DNA from: Herminiimonas sp.
GTDB taxonomy: Bacteria; Pseudomonadota; Gammaproteobacteria; Burkholderiales; Burkholderiaceae_D
Direction: 5' to 3'
NCBI GenBank assembly: GCA_028292315.1
Contig: JAQGMO010000110.1
Location: 1-44,371 of the forward strand
DNA: 44,371 bases
Positions 16,689 to 25,675 of the stretch are shown here, piece after piece. The position numbers and the translations under genes were made by a program. Within the stretch, counting starts at the first letter, position 1. The number at the start of each line of letters is the position of its first letter. Under the pieces are notes generated by a model, which worked only from the letters and a program-made list of their open reading frames with translations, did no database searches and was not told the DNA's origin.

Positions 16689-18326
16689 CTAGGTCCCGAG
16701 CGCGTCGGTTACAATCCGCTCGGCCTCCCTGACGATTTCCTTCAAGTGGTCCTCGCTCCTGAAGCTTTCCGCATAAAGCTTGTAAATATCTTCCGTTCCC
16801 GATGGACGAGCTGCGAACCAGCCGTTGGCCGTAACGACCTTCAAGCCGCCGATCGCGGCATCGTTGCCCGGTGCGCGCGTGAGCCGGGCAACAATCGGAT
16901 CGCCGGCCAGCGTCGAGGCGGCCACGCGGTCGCCGCTCAGCTGCTTGAACGCCGCCTTTTGCCTTGGCGTGGCCGGTGCATCGATGCGGACATAGTAGGG
17001 TGTGCCGAATTGCGCAGCCAGCTCCTGATAATAGCGGCCCGGGTCCTTGCCGGTAACTGCGGTGATCTCGGCAGCCAGCAGGCCGAGGATGATGCCATCC
17101 TTGTCGGTCGTCCAGGCGCTGCCGTCGCGCCGCAGGAAACTCGCGCCGGCGCTTTCCTCGCCGCCGAAACACAGGCTGCCGTCGAGCAGCCCGCCGGCAA
17201 ACCACTTGAAACCCACCGGAACTTCAAGCAGACGCCGCCCGAGGCTATCGACCACGCGGTCGATCAGGCCGCTCGACACCAGCGTCTTGCCGACCGCGGC
17301 CGAAGCGGTCCATTGGGGACGATGGGTAAGCAGATAGTGAATGGCGACCGCCAGGAAGTGGTTGGGATTCAGCAGTCCGCTCGACGGCGTGACTATCCCG
17401 TGGCGATCGACATCGGCATCATTGCCCCAGGCGATGTCGAAGCGGTCTTTCAATCCCACCAGCCCGGCCATCGCATAGGGGCTGGAGCAGTCCATGCGGA
17501 TCTTGCCGTCGTGATCGAGCGTCATGAAACCGAAGGTTGGGTCCACCTTCGGATTGACCACGTCGATATTCAAACCGTAGCGCTCGCCAATCGGTTTCCA
17601 ATAGGCGACCGCCGCGCCGCCGAGCGGATCGACGCCGATCTTCAGGTTCGACCGGCGAATCGCTTCCATGTCGATGACATTTTCCAGGTCATCGATGTAT
17701 GGCTGCCGGAAATCCACCTGCGTGATATGCGCCGCCGCAATCGCCGCGCTGAACGGCAGCCGTTTCACTTCGCGGTTGCCGGCGGCGATCAGCGCATTCG
17801 CGCGTTGTTCGATCCAGCCGGTGACATCGGTGTCGGCCGGGCCGCCGTTCGGCGGGTTGTATTTGATGCCGCCATCCTGCGGCGGATTATGCGACGGCGT
17901 GATTACGATGCCGTCGGCGCGTGGCGCGGCAGGATCGCGGTTATGAACCAGTATGGCGCGCGAGATCACCGGCGTCGGCGTGTAACCATCATCCTTCTGC
18001 AGATGTGTCGTTACATCGTTTGCCGCCAGCACCTCGATCACTGTGCGTTGCGCCGGTCCGGACAAGGCGTGCGTATCCTTGCCCAGGAAAAGGGGGCCCG
18101 AAATATCCTGCTGCCTGCGGTACTCGCAAACCGCCTGGGCAATCGCAAGGATATGGGCTTCGTTGAAACTGCCTGAAAAGGCATTGCCGCGGTGGCCGCT
18201 GGTGCCGAACGCGACACGTTGCGTGGAATCGCCCGGGTCCGGCGCATTGGCGTAAGCCGCAACCAGGGCGCCCGTATCGACCAGCAGTTCGGGTGGGGCC
18301 GGCTGTCCGGCTTGTGGATGTGCCAT
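16689..18326 (-). CDS. pgm: Phosphoglucomutase (alpha-D-glucose phosphate-specific)
   Basis: Interconverts glucose-1-phosphate and glucose-6-phosphate. The start at 18326 has AGGAG 5 bases upstream and gives 545 residues, as in E. coli Pgm (546). The phosphoserine loop [12 protein letters not shown], the early FGTSGHRG motif, the metal loop NDADVDRHG and the C-terminal phosphate-binding [10 protein letters not shown] are all intact. The frame runs on to 18371 but without a ribosome site. Convergent with the tph-like operon. A 558-residue open frame on the other strand is a shadow of this gene. Confidence 0.96.
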   Translation of the reverse strand: MAHPQAGQPAPPELLVDTGALVAAYANAPDPGDSTQRVAFGTSGHRGNAFSGSFNEAHILAIAQAVCEYRRQQDISGPLFLGKDTHALSGPAQRTVIEVLAANDVTTHLQKDDGYTPTPVISRAILVHNRDPAAPRADGIVITPSHNPPQDGGIKYNPPNGGPADTDVTGWIEQRANALIAAGNREVKRLPFSAAIAAAHITQVDFRQPYIDDLENVIDMEAIRRSNLKIGVDPLGGAAVAYWKPIGERYGLNIDVVNPKVDPTFGFMTLDHDGKIRMDCSSPYAMAGLVGLKDRFDIAWGNDADVDRHGIVTPSSGLLNPNHFLAVAIHYLLTHRPQWTASAAVGKTLVSSGLIDRVVDSLGRRLLEVPVGFKWFAGGLLDGSLCFGGEESAGASFLRRDGSAWTTDKDGIILGLLAAEITAVTGKDPGRYYQELAAQFGTPYYVRIDAPATPRQKAAFKQLSGDRVAASTLAGDPIVARLTRAPGNDAAIGGLKVVTANGWFAARPSGTEDIYKLYAESFRSEDHLKEIVREAERIVTDALGT

Positions 18327-18524
18327 GAACTCTCCTGAAGTGCATAAAGTGGCGCGCGCGGCAGTGTGCACCGTGCGCTCACGAGTTGCAGGTATTGCGA
18401 ACGTAAATTGCGACCAGCAATTTTCACAGCCAGGATGCTTGAGCGGTCACCTTTCTTAAGGATATTTGCGATTGATCATTAAATAACGCAATTAAAGATC
18501 GCGCTGTGCGCCATATGTTGCGCG

Positions 18525-18546
18525 GCCGGGCCATGCCAGGCCCGGC
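18525..18546. terminator. Strong hairpin after the oxidoreductase gene
   Basis: GCCGGGCC (18525-18532), 6-base loop, GGCCCGGC (18539-18546): a perfect 8-bp GC stem starting 6 bases beyond the stop of the minus-strand gene. It lacks a U-tract, so it may stabilise the mRNA end rather than terminate. Confidence 0.4.
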
Positions 18547-18551
18547 ACCCG

Positions 18552-19436
18552 CTATTTTTCCCGGTCCAGGATGCGATACATTTCGGTATGATCCGCGACG
18601 CGATCGAGTGCGCCGGCCGCATTGGACCAAATATCCAGGCATTCGTCCCCCAGCTGCATCGGAAAGCCGAGATCCTTGCCCAGTTGCATGGCGATACCGA
18701 GATCCTTGGCCATCAGCTGCAATGAAAATGCCGAATTGAAGCTGCCGTTCAACATGTATTGCTTGACCTTGTTTTCCGTGGTGTTATTCCGTCCGGTCGA
18801 AGCATTCAATACATCGGTCATGACAGCCGGGTCGAGGCCGAAACGTTCGCCCACATGCAATGCTTCCGCCGCGGCGACCAGGCCGGCCGCCGAAACATAA
18901 TTGTTCAGTGCCTTCATTGCGTGACCGGCGCCCGCGTCGCCTACATGGAACAGCGTTTTACCCATTACGCCCAAAATGCCGGAACAGGCTTCGTAACTCT
19001 CCTTCGGGCCACCGACCATGATCGCCAGCGTCCCGTCGATTGCGCGCTTCATGCCGCCGGAAACCGGTGCGTCGATAAACCGCACATCCTCCGCCGCGAG
19101 CGTTTCGGATAACCGGCGCGAGCGCATCGGTTCGGATGAACTCATGTCGATGACGGTCGCGCCCGGCTTCAAATGCCGCAGCACGCCGCCGCCGGCCGTC
19201 CCGACCAGGACCGCCTCGACGATATCCGAATTGGGCAGCATGGTGATAACGACGTCGATGGCGGGAAAGGACGAGGCGTCGAGTGTCAGCGCCTGCGCCT
19301 GGTGCGCTTCGGTAAACTGGCTGGTCCGGCTGGCATCGGCATCGGCCACCCAGAGCGGATAGCCGGCCTTCGACAATAGGGCTGCCATCGGGTAGCCCAT
19401 CATGCCGAGTCCGATGAAACAAATCTTTTGCTTCAT
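18552..19436 (-). CDS. NAD(P)-dependent oxidoreductase, 3-hydroxyisobutyrate dehydrogenase family
   Basis: A 294-residue beta-hydroxyacid dehydrogenase. The N-terminal Rossmann motif is FIGLGMMGYPMA, the substrate loop is DAPVSGGMK (S126, G127, G128), and the catalytic lysine is K175 in GHAMKALNNY, with the supporting asparagine at N179. These are the family hallmarks, so it should be active on a short 3-hydroxyacid. Substrate unknown: hydroxyisobutyrate, tartronate semialdehyde, L-threonate or an aromatic ring-fission product are all possible. It is third in a GntR-decarboxylase-oxidoreductase operon, 12 bases after the decarboxylase, with AGGAG as ribosome site. Confidence 0.85.
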   Translation of the reverse strand: MKQKICFIGLGMMGYPMAALLSKAGYPLWVADADASRTSQFTEAHQAQALTLDASSFPAIDVVITMLPNSDIVEAVLVGTAGGGVLRHLKPGATVIDMSSSEPMRSRRLSETLAAEDVRFIDAPVSGGMKRAIDGTLAIMVGGPKESYEACSGILGVMGKTLFHVGDAGAGHAMKALNNYVSAAGLVAAAEALHVGERFGLDPAVMTDVLNASTGRNNTTENKVKQYMLNGSFNSAFSLQLMAKDLGIAMQLGKDLGFPMQLGDECLDIWSNAAGALDRVADHTEMYRILDREK

Positions 19437-19448
19437 GTCGAACTCCTT

Positions 19449-19826
19449 TTATATGCCCATTTCCTTGAATACTTCCTTGGCCGTGCGAAAACTGTCGATC
19501 GCGGCCGGCACGCCGCAATAGATGGCGGTTTGCAGGAACACTTCCTTGATTTCCTCCTTGGTCAGGCCGTTATTGATCGCCCCGCGGATATGCAGCTTGA
19601 TTTCGTGTGGCCGGTTGAGCGCGGTCAGCATCGCGAGATTCAAAAAGCTACGAGTGCGGCGGTCGAGGCCGGGCCGGTTCCAGACGTCGCCCCAGCAATA
19701 CTGGGTGACGAGTTCCTGCATCGGCATATTGAAGTCGTCGGCGTTCTTGATCGACGCGTCGACATATTCGGCGCCGAGGACTTCACGGCGGGTTTGCAGG
19801 CCTGCGTCGAACAGTTCTTGATTCAT
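19449..19826 (-). CDS. PcaC-like 4-carboxymuconolactone decarboxylase
   Basis: A 125-residue AhpD-like alpha-helical protein. It carries the blocks I associate with PcaC: GLQTRREVLGAEYVD near the start, NRPGLDRRTRSFLNLAM, ALNRPHEIKLHIRGA, and VFLQTAIYCGVPAA near the end. PcaC converts gamma-carboxymuconolactone to beta-ketoadipate enol-lactone in the protocatechuate branch of the beta-ketoadipate pathway. Other pca genes are not in the window. It starts 9 bases after the GntR stop, with AGGAG overlapping that stop. A related CMD-family role other than PcaC cannot be excluded. Confidence 0.78.
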   Translation of the reverse strand: MNQELFDAGLQTRREVLGAEYVDASIKNADDFNMPMQELVTQYCWGDVWNRPGLDRRTRSFLNLAMLTALNRPHEIKLHIRGAINNGLTKEEIKEVFLQTAIYCGVPAAIDSFRTAKEVFKEMGI

Positions 19827-19835
19827 GCTTGTCTC

Positions 19836-20603
19836 CTAGCGGGTGGAAAGGGTGGTAGGGTGCTGCTGTTTTAAAATCGTCAGGGCGGCCTTTTCGGCAT
19901 TCAGGACGTGCTTACGTGCGGCTTCCCGCGCTGCGTCGGCGTCCCGGGCACGAATGAGATCGAACAATTCATCGATTTCCCTGAGACTTTCCGGCAACCG
20001 GTCCGGCCGCGAAAACGAGGTGGAGCGAAGGATGTTAATGCGCGACAGCAGACCGATGATCATTTCCTTGATCAGTTCGTTGGCGCAGCCGTTCAGGATG
20101 ACTTCGTAAAATTGCGCCTTTGCCGCCAGGAGCTGCTTACGGTCCTGCGTTGCGGCGGCCGCGTGCAGATTCTTAACAGCCTGGCCCAGGGCATCGACTT
20201 CCGGTTCGCTCGCGATGCGCACGAATTCATGGACAGCGTGACTCTCGAGCAGGGCACGGACCGCATACAGGTCGGCCGCCTCTTTCGCCGAGATCGACGC
20301 GACGACCGGCCCGCGATGCAGGACGATCTTGATGAGCTTTTCGGCCTCGAGCTTGCGCAGCGCTTCACGAAGAGAAGGGCGGCTGATATCGAGCAGGGCG
20401 CACAGCTCACGCTCTATAAGACGTTCGCCGGGCCTGAGCTGCCCGTTCATGATTGCCTCGCGGAGATAGCTCTCCACATGGCTGCGCAGACTGTCAGGTT
20501 TCCTTAAAGGAGTTACCCCAGGGAGCGAGTCCGTGGCTACTCCCGGCGCCGCGTCGGAAGCGGGTGCCGGAACGCCTGTCGATTTGTTCGTTTCCAGGTT
20601 CAT
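19836..20603 (-). CDS. GntR-family regulator, FadR/FCD subfamily
   Basis: A 255-residue regulator with a 35-residue low-complexity N-terminal extension, a winged helix (about 38-105: LRPGERLIERELCALL, ISRPSLREALRKLEAE) and an all-helical FCD effector domain (about 115-240). Where many FCD proteins have a metal-binding His in the F-H motif, this one has F-Y (AKAQFYEVIL), so metal binding may be altered. It heads the operon with the decarboxylase and oxidoreductase and presumably represses it. A FadR-type operator palindrome lies 17-29 bases upstream of its ATG. Confidence 0.85.
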   Translation of the reverse strand: MNLETNKSTGVPAPASDAAPGVATDSLPGVTPLRKPDSLRSHVESYLREAIMNGQLRPGERLIERELCALLDISRPSLREALRKLEAEKLIKIVLHRGPVVASISAKEAADLYAVRALLESHAVHEFVRIASEPEVDALGQAVKNLHAAAATQDRKQLLAAKAQFYEVILNGCANELIKEMIIGLLSRINILRSTSFSRPDRLPESLREIDELFDLIRARDADAAREAARKHVLNAEKAALTILKQQHPTTLSTR

Positions 20604-20918
20604 TTATCCAATATTAAGGATTGTCAGACAATATGTCAAACATGCAAAACGAAAAAACCGTTTAAAGAGACCGCTGAGCCTGAAATTTCGATTCAGGGAA
20701 AGCGTGTTTTTTCGGGGATTCGAAGAGTTCGATGCCGCCCGACCATACTCGTGCCGGCTAAATGAGGATGCCGGCGGTCGATGTGTCGGCCTGTATCGGC
20801 CACTGGCGAATTTACCGGGCTGCCGCTTTCCTTGCCGGGAAACCTATAGCGATTTCAACCCGGTGACTTAACGCCCGAGTCGTGTGGGCCCGGCCCGGCG
20901 CCAGGGGGGCCGGTAAGC
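20604..20918. other. 315-bp noncoding region before the GntR gene
   Basis: It holds the operator palindrome at 20620-20632 and an AT-rich segment around 20600-20665, where the minus-strand promoter should be. The rest, up to the end of the EEP gene, is GC-rich and shows no convincing gene. Confidence 0.4.
20620..20632. promoter_or_regulatory. Candidate GntR (FadR-type) operator
   Basis: ATTGTC-A-GACAAT, a perfect 6-1-6 inverted repeat. It agrees with the TTGT-N3-ACAA type consensus known for FadR-subfamily regulators and lies just upstream of a gene for such a regulator. Confidence 0.65.
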
Positions 20919-21770
20919 TCAGGCCAGTTCGATCATCATCGGCTGGTGGTCCGATGCGGCGCTGACCGCGTCGACAGCCGTACGGCGAACGCGCGGCATC
21001 AGGTCGCTGCTTGCAAAAATATAGTCGAAAGTGAACGGCGCATCGGGCCACTGCTTCTTATCGTGCAGCCCGACAGTGGGCGCGTGCTGTTCGCCGCGGT
21101 GTGTGGCTTCCCAGGTGTCCTGATAAGAAGGGGTCGACGGATCGATGGCGCTCATGAGCAGCGCGCGTTCGGGCGAGTCCGGCAGAAAATTGAAGTCGCC
21201 GGTGAGGATCGCGGGGGCCGCGCGCACCGAACCGAAAAACGGGCCGTCGGACGGTTCGGCGATTCGGGGCGCATGAGCGTGGGCGACCGCTTCCTGCTGC
21301 AATTCGCGCAGCCGAATGACTTGGGCGTGGCGCTGTTTCGCTGAATAATATTCGAGATGGGTGGTCGTCACCCGCAACGGTCCGAGCGGGGTCGCCAACG
21401 TCGTTTCAAGCGCGATCCGCTGCATGCTTAACACGCCGGGATCCGGCGGCCATGGCAGCAGATGGCGAAACACTTGCATGACTGGATAGCGCGACAGGAT
21501 CATGTTGCCGAATTGCCGCCGCCGGCCGGACGCGCCCAAGCCGTCGATGGCGATGCCGGAAACAACGGTATAACCAGGCAGACGCGTCGCGATTTCGACG
21601 AACTGGTCGCGGCCGTCGCAGCCCGCCAGTTCGGGAACGCCGGCCGACACTTCCTGCAGGCAAAGTACGTCGAAATCGCCGAAGCGACGCGCGTCGTCAA
21701 CGATCCTGCCCAGATCAACCCGGCCGTCGGCGCCGCGTCCCCATTGAATGTTCCAGGTAGCCAGTTTCAT
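20919..21770 (-). CDS. Endonuclease/exonuclease/phosphatase (EEP) family hydrolase
   Basis: A 283-residue Mg-dependent phosphoesterase of the DNase I-like fold. Catalytic blocks in order: TWNIQWGRG (N-terminal Asn), CLQEVS (metal Glu), TTTHLEYYS (His), TGDFNFLPD (Asp, Asn), FTFDYIFAS, and the final SDHQPM (Asp-His pair). All key residues are present. There is no signal peptide, so it is probably cytoplasmic. The substrate is unknown; the family covers nucleases, sphingomyelinases and inositol phosphatases. It stands alone, divergent from the CYTH-CHAD gene. Confidence 0.85.
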   Translation of the reverse strand: MKLATWNIQWGRGADGRVDLGRIVDDARRFGDFDVLCLQEVSAGVPELAGCDGRDQFVEIATRLPGYTVVSGIAIDGLGASGRRRQFGNMILSRYPVMQVFRHLLPWPPDPGVLSMQRIALETTLATPLGPLRVTTTHLEYYSAKQRHAQVIRLRELQQEAVAHAHAPRIAEPSDGPFFGSVRAAPAILTGDFNFLPDSPERALLMSAIDPSTPSYQDTWEATHRGEQHAPTVGLHDKKQWPDAPFTFDYIFASSDLMPRVRRTAVDAVSAASDHQPMMIELA

Positions 21771-21946
21771 TGCGCGCGCAGGTTATAGCGATATCCAAGT
21801 ATGACAGGTGATTGACAGGGCAGCGCAGCGGCGCAGTGAGCTCAGTCGCGAAGCGATTGATCGAACGCATATATTATTCAGACTATCTGTTGTAAAAAGA
21901 AATTCTTGATATTTAGATTATTGCTGTTCTCCGGCATTCCGATCAC

Positions 21947-23491
21947 ATGGGCATGGAAATTGAATTAAAGTTACTTATTGATCCTACGGCAGTGGAATCA
22001 TTACGCAAGCACGCTTTGCTTGAACGCTACGCCATTGCACCGCCATCGGCACAGGAACTGGTCACCACCTATTTCGACACGTCCGACTTCGAAGTCCGCA
22101 AAAGCGACGCCGCACTACGGGTGCGCCGGTCTGGCACCGACTGGATCCAGACCTTGAAAGGCGGCGGCAGTGTCGAGGGTGGCTTGCACCAGCGACATGA
22201 ATGGGAATCGACGGTCGACGGCCCGTGCCCGGACCTCGCTGCCTTGCGCGATATGGTGGAACATGATACGGCCTGGGGCAAGCTGTTGCGATCGAAATCG
22301 CTCGAGGACAGGATACTCCCGGTTTTTACGACGAAATTTCAGCGCACGGTGTGGCACCTGCAAACGCCGGAGGGCGATGACATTGAATTAGCGCTGGACC
22401 AGGGTACCGTCGAACATGGCGAAACCACTGTTCCGATCAGTGAAATCGAAATGGAACTGAAGGCGGGCGATGCCAACCATCTTTTCGATTTAGCGCTTGA
22501 ATTACTGGATCAGGTAGCACTACGCATCGGAAATATCAGCAAGGCCGAGCGCGGCTACGCGCTGCACAGTCCGCAAGGCCCGGCGATCATCAAGGCGTCC
22601 CGCGTCGAACTGTCACGGCGTGCGACGGTGGAACAGGGATTGCAGGCGATCCTTGCAAATTGCATGGGACAAATCCAGGGCAATGAAGCCGGCGTCGTGC
22701 ACGGGCAGGACCCGGAAAGCGTGCACCAGATGCGGGTTGGGTTGCGGCGTCTGCGCTCCGCGCTCGACATGTTCGGGGATGCCGTGACTTGTCCGGCGCA
22801 AATCCTGGAAGACCTTGACTGGCTGGCGGCCGAACTCGGCGCGGCGCGCGACTGGGAAGTCTTGCACGACTCGACGCTACCCGCGATCGATCATGCCATA
22901 CCACGCGATATCGAATCGGCGGCGCTGCGGACAGCCGTGTCCGACACCGCGGCCAGCAAGCGCGGGCAGGCTGCCGGCGCCGTGAACTCGGTGCGCTATA
23001 CCAGGCTGATGCTTGGATTCCAGGCCTGGGCGCAGGGCGCGCGCTGGCGTGACCAAGCTGCCGGACAGGCAGCCGGAATGCTCGCCAAGCCGCTTGCCCG
23101 CTTTGCCAATAACGTATTGACGCGCGACCAGAAGCGGCTGTTAAAGCGAGGTAAACGTCTGCGCAGCGCCGATCCGATGGCACGGCACCGGGTCCGTATC
23201 GCTGCCAAGAAGGCGCGTTATGCCAGTGAGTTTTTTGAATCGCTTTATCGCGCCGGAAGGATGCGGCGTTACACGGAGCATCTCGCCGCGCTGCAGGATG
23301 AACTGGGCCGGTTCAATGATGCTGCGGTAGCCGATGGCTTGCTGCGGCAACTGCAGGCAGACCATCCCGAGCTCGCCGCCAGCGCGGGTTTCGCGCGCGG
23401 AGTCCTGGCGGCCGACGTGACGGACGGCGATTTGAAACTTGGCAAACCATGGAAGCGTTTCACGCGCGCCAAGCTGCCGTGCCGAAAATGA
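21947..23491 (+). CDS. CYTH and CHAD domain protein (inorganic triphosphatase-like)
   Basis: A 514-residue protein. The N-terminal CYTH domain (about 1-200) opens with the signature E-x-E-x-K (E4, E6, K8) and contains the charged tunnel strands ALRVRRSGTDWIQTLK and ISEIEMELKAGD. The C-terminal CHAD domain (about 225-505) has conserved histidines and basic residues (VHQMRVGLRRLRSALDMF, MARHRVRIAAKKARYASEFF). CYTH enzymes hydrolyse triphosphates, and CHAD helices bind polyphosphate. E. coli YgiF has the same architecture. SixA follows directly, so both may act in polyphosphate or phosphohistidine metabolism. ATG 21953 is an alternative start. Confidence 0.88.
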   Translation: MGMEIELKLLIDPTAVESLRKHALLERYAIAPPSAQELVTTYFDTSDFEVRKSDAALRVRRSGTDWIQTLKGGGSVEGGLHQRHEWESTVDGPCPDLAALRDMVEHDTAWGKLLRSKSLEDRILPVFTTKFQRTVWHLQTPEGDDIELALDQGTVEHGETTVPISEIEMELKAGDANHLFDLALELLDQVALRIGNISKAERGYALHSPQGPAIIKASRVELSRRATVEQGLQAILANCMGQIQGNEAGVVHGQDPESVHQMRVGLRRLRSALDMFGDAVTCPAQILEDLDWLAAELGAARDWEVLHDSTLPAIDHAIPRDIESAALRTAVSDTAASKRGQAAGAVNSVRYTRLMLGFQAWAQGARWRDQAAGQAAGMLAKPLARFANNVLTRDQKRLLKRGKRLRSADPMARHRVRIAAKKARYASEFFESLYRAGRMRRYTEHLAALQDELGRFNDAAVADGLLRQLQADHPELAASAGFARGVLAADVTDGDLKLGKPWKRFTRAKLPCRK

Positions 23492-23522
23492 TTTCAGTGT
23501 TCAATCACCAGGGTCTTCATTT

Positions 23523-23999
23523 ATGGATTTGATTTTGTGGCGTCATGCGCAGGCGGAAGCAGGGTCGCCAGAAATGCCGGATATCGAGCGCGCATTAACC
23601 CGCAAGGGAAAAAAGCAGGCGGGCAGGATGGCGCGCTGGCTCAAGTCGACGCTGCCGCGCAACGTCACCATCCTGGTCAGTCCGGCGCGCAGAACGCAGC
23701 AGACGGCGCGGGCGCTCGGGATGCGCTACCAGACACGCGATGAGCTGGCGCCCGGGAAAAGCGTGGAAGAGATCCTGGCGGCAGCGGGCTGGCCTGGCGG
23801 AGAGGGCGCTGTAGTAATCGTCGGGCATAGCCCGGCAATCAGTCAGATCGGGGCGCTGCTTTTGACACACAACCCCGGCGAGTGGACGCTCAAGAAAGCC
23901 GGGGTATGGTGGTTCAGCAACCGCGGCGGCGATGGCGAACCGCAGGTTGTGCTCGAGACGGCCATGTCGCCGAGAATTCTTAAATTGAGGAAACGCTGA
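23523..23999 (+). CDS. sixA: Phosphohistidine phosphatase SixA-like (histidine phosphatase superfamily)
   Basis: 158 residues from ATG 23523. The catalytic RH pair (R7, H8 in LILWRHAQAE) and the second histidine H102 (VIVGHSPAIS) define a branch-1 histidine phosphatase, and the short length without an extra cap matches SixA. SixA removes phosphate from histidine in phosphotransfer proteins such as ArcB or the nitrogen-type PTS in E. coli. It starts 31 bases after the CYTH-CHAD gene, probably in the same transcript. Confidence 0.82.
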   Translation: MDLILWRHAQAEAGSPEMPDIERALTRKGKKQAGRMARWLKSTLPRNVTILVSPARRTQQTARALGMRYQTRDELAPGKSVEEILAAAGWPGGEGAVVIVGHSPAISQIGALLLTHNPGEWTLKKAGVWWFSNRGGDGEPQVVLETAMSPRILKLRKR

Positions 24000-24078
24000 A
24001 ACCGTACTCCGATACTGAAGCGCATCACGGTAAAACCGGGCACTGAATCCTCTCGCCGCGGCGGCCGGGCCGAGGCGA

Positions 24079-24084
24079 TACAAT
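24079..24084 (+). promoter_or_regulatory. Putative -10 box of amn
   Basis: TACAAT, 31 bases before the TTG start of amn; no convincing -35 in the GC-rich stretch upstream. Confidence 0.3.
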
Positions 24085-24115
24085 ACTCCTGTTACACCTG
24101 TCCAGGAGTTGTACC

Positions 24116-25630
24116 TTGATAACGCCTCCTCTTATTGCCTCCGCCCGCTTCGAAGACCCCGCCGCCGCACTTGAGCAGGTGCGCCTTATCTACAACCGCG
24201 GCATCGACCACTTGCGAGAGCACCTGCGCCGCTTTGTCGGCGGCGAGGCGCTGCCGGAACGCGTTCGCGCCTGCTACCCGTTCGTGCGCTTGCATACCGA
24301 TACCGTGGTGCGCGCCGATTCACGCCTGTCTTACGGTTTTGTGGCGGGGCCGGGCACCTTCGAGACTACTCTCACGCGGCCCGAGCTGTTTGGAGACTAC
24401 TACCATGAACAGTTTCGCCTGCTGCTGGAAAATCACTGCCGCGACCAGGACGTACAGCTGGAAGTCGGCACCAGCGCACAGCCGATCCCGGTGCATTTTT
24501 CATTGGCCGAACATGACCATATCGAAGGCAGCATGACTGCCGCGCGCCAGCTGGCAATGCGTGACCTGTTCGACCTGCCGGACCTGGCCGCGATGGATGA
24601 CGGCATCGCGAACGGCACCTGCGAACCGGCACCCGGTGAAGCCTTGCCGCTATCGCTATTCACCGCGCCGCGGGTCGACTATTCGCTGCAGCGGCTGCGC
24701 CACTATACCGGCACCTCGCCCAACCATTTCCAAAATTTCATCCTGTTCACCAACTACCAGTTTTACATCGATGAGTTCGTGCGGCTCGGCCATGACATCA
24801 TGAATCGTGCGCCCGACCCGGATAAACCGTCCGACGAAGACGACTATATCGCCTTCATCGAGCCGGGCAACCTGGTCACGCGACGCGTCGGCCAGACCGT
24901 GCAACCCGGTGACGAACTGGGCATCGTTCCGCCGCGACTTCCGCAAATGCCGGGCTATCACTTGCTGCGCCGCGATCGCAGCGGCATTACGATGGTGAAC
25001 ATCGGCGTCGGGCCGGCCAATGCCAAAACCATTACCGATCATATCGCGGTCTTGCGTCCGCATGCCTGGGTCATGCTTGGCCATTGCGCCGGCCTGCGCA
25101 ATACGCAGCAATTGGGAGATTACGTGCTGGCCCACGGTTATGTGCGCGAAGATCATGTGCTGGATGAGGATTTGCCTTTATGGGTGCCGATCCCTCCGCT
25201 GGCCGAGATACAGGTGGCTCTGGAAGCGGCCGTTGCCGAAGTCACCAGGCTCTCCGGTTATGAGCTTAAACGGATCATGCGTACCGGCACCGTCGCGAGT
25301 ACTGATAACCGCAATTGGGAATTACTGCCGCAGCGTACGCCTGAACGCCGCTTCAGCCAGAGCCGCGCGATCGCGCTCGACATGGAAAGCGCCACGATTG
25401 CCGCGAACGGCTTTCGTTTCCGCGTGCCTTATGGCACCTTGTTATGCGTAAGCGACAAACCCCTGCATGGCGAGATCAAACTTCCCGGCATGGCTAATCA
25501 CTTCTATCGCGAGCGCGTCGATCAGCACTTACGTATCGGCATCCGTGCCATTGAATTATTGCGGCGGCAAGGCGTGGACAAGCTGCACAGCCGGAAGCTG
25601 CGCAGTTTTGCCGAGGTCGCGTTTCAGTAA
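24116..25630 (+). CDS. amn: AMP nucleosidase
   Basis: Hydrolyses AMP to adenine and ribose-5-phosphate in the cytoplasm, adjusting the adenylate pool. It begins with TTG 24116, 7 bases after AGGAG, giving 504 residues (E. coli Amn 484). The N-terminal Amn-specific domain covers about residues 1-190 (YGFVAGPGTFETTLTRP). The nucleoside-phosphorylase-like catalytic domain follows, with GVGPANAKTITDHIAVLRP, GHCAGLRNTQQLGDYVLA and the acidic ALDMESATIAANGFRFRVPY segment, then CVSDKPLHGEIKLPG. No disruption seen. Confidence 0.94.
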   Translation: MITPPLIASARFEDPAAALEQVRLIYNRGIDHLREHLRRFVGGEALPERVRACYPFVRLHTDTVVRADSRLSYGFVAGPGTFETTLTRPELFGDYYHEQFRLLLENHCRDQDVQLEVGTSAQPIPVHFSLAEHDHIEGSMTAARQLAMRDLFDLPDLAAMDDGIANGTCEPAPGEALPLSLFTAPRVDYSLQRLRHYTGTSPNHFQNFILFTNYQFYIDEFVRLGHDIMNRAPDPDKPSDEDDYIAFIEPGNLVTRRVGQTVQPGDELGIVPPRLPQMPGYHLLRRDRSGITMVNIGVGPANAKTITDHIAVLRPHAWVMLGHCAGLRNTQQLGDYVLAHGYVREDHVLDEDLPLWVPIPPLAEIQVALEAAVAEVTRLSGYELKRIMRTGTVASTDNRNWELLPQRTPERRFSQSRAIALDMESATIAANGFRFRVPYGTLLCVSDKPLHGEIKLPGMANHFYRERVDQHLRIGIRAIELLRRQGVDKLHSRKLRSFAEVAFQ

Positions 25631-25644
25631 GGTGGCAAGACATG

Positions 25645-25670
25645 GGCCGCACTGCGAATACCGTGTGGCC
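25645..25670. terminator. Hairpin between convergent amn and the small conserved gene
   Basis: GGCCGCAC (25645-25652), 10-base loop, GTGTGGCC (25663-25670), one G-T pair. It lies between the two stop codons. No U-tract in the amn direction. Confidence 0.35.
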
Positions 25671-25675
25671 TGCCG

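Noticed and set aside
16500-18176. 558-codon open frame on the plus strand
   Set aside because: It lies antisense to pgm, whose motifs and codon pattern are complete; the translation shows no family features.
20533-20871. 112-codon plus-strand frame before the EEP gene
   Set aside because: Overlaps the GntR start and operator antisense, has no ribosome site and no recognisable domain.
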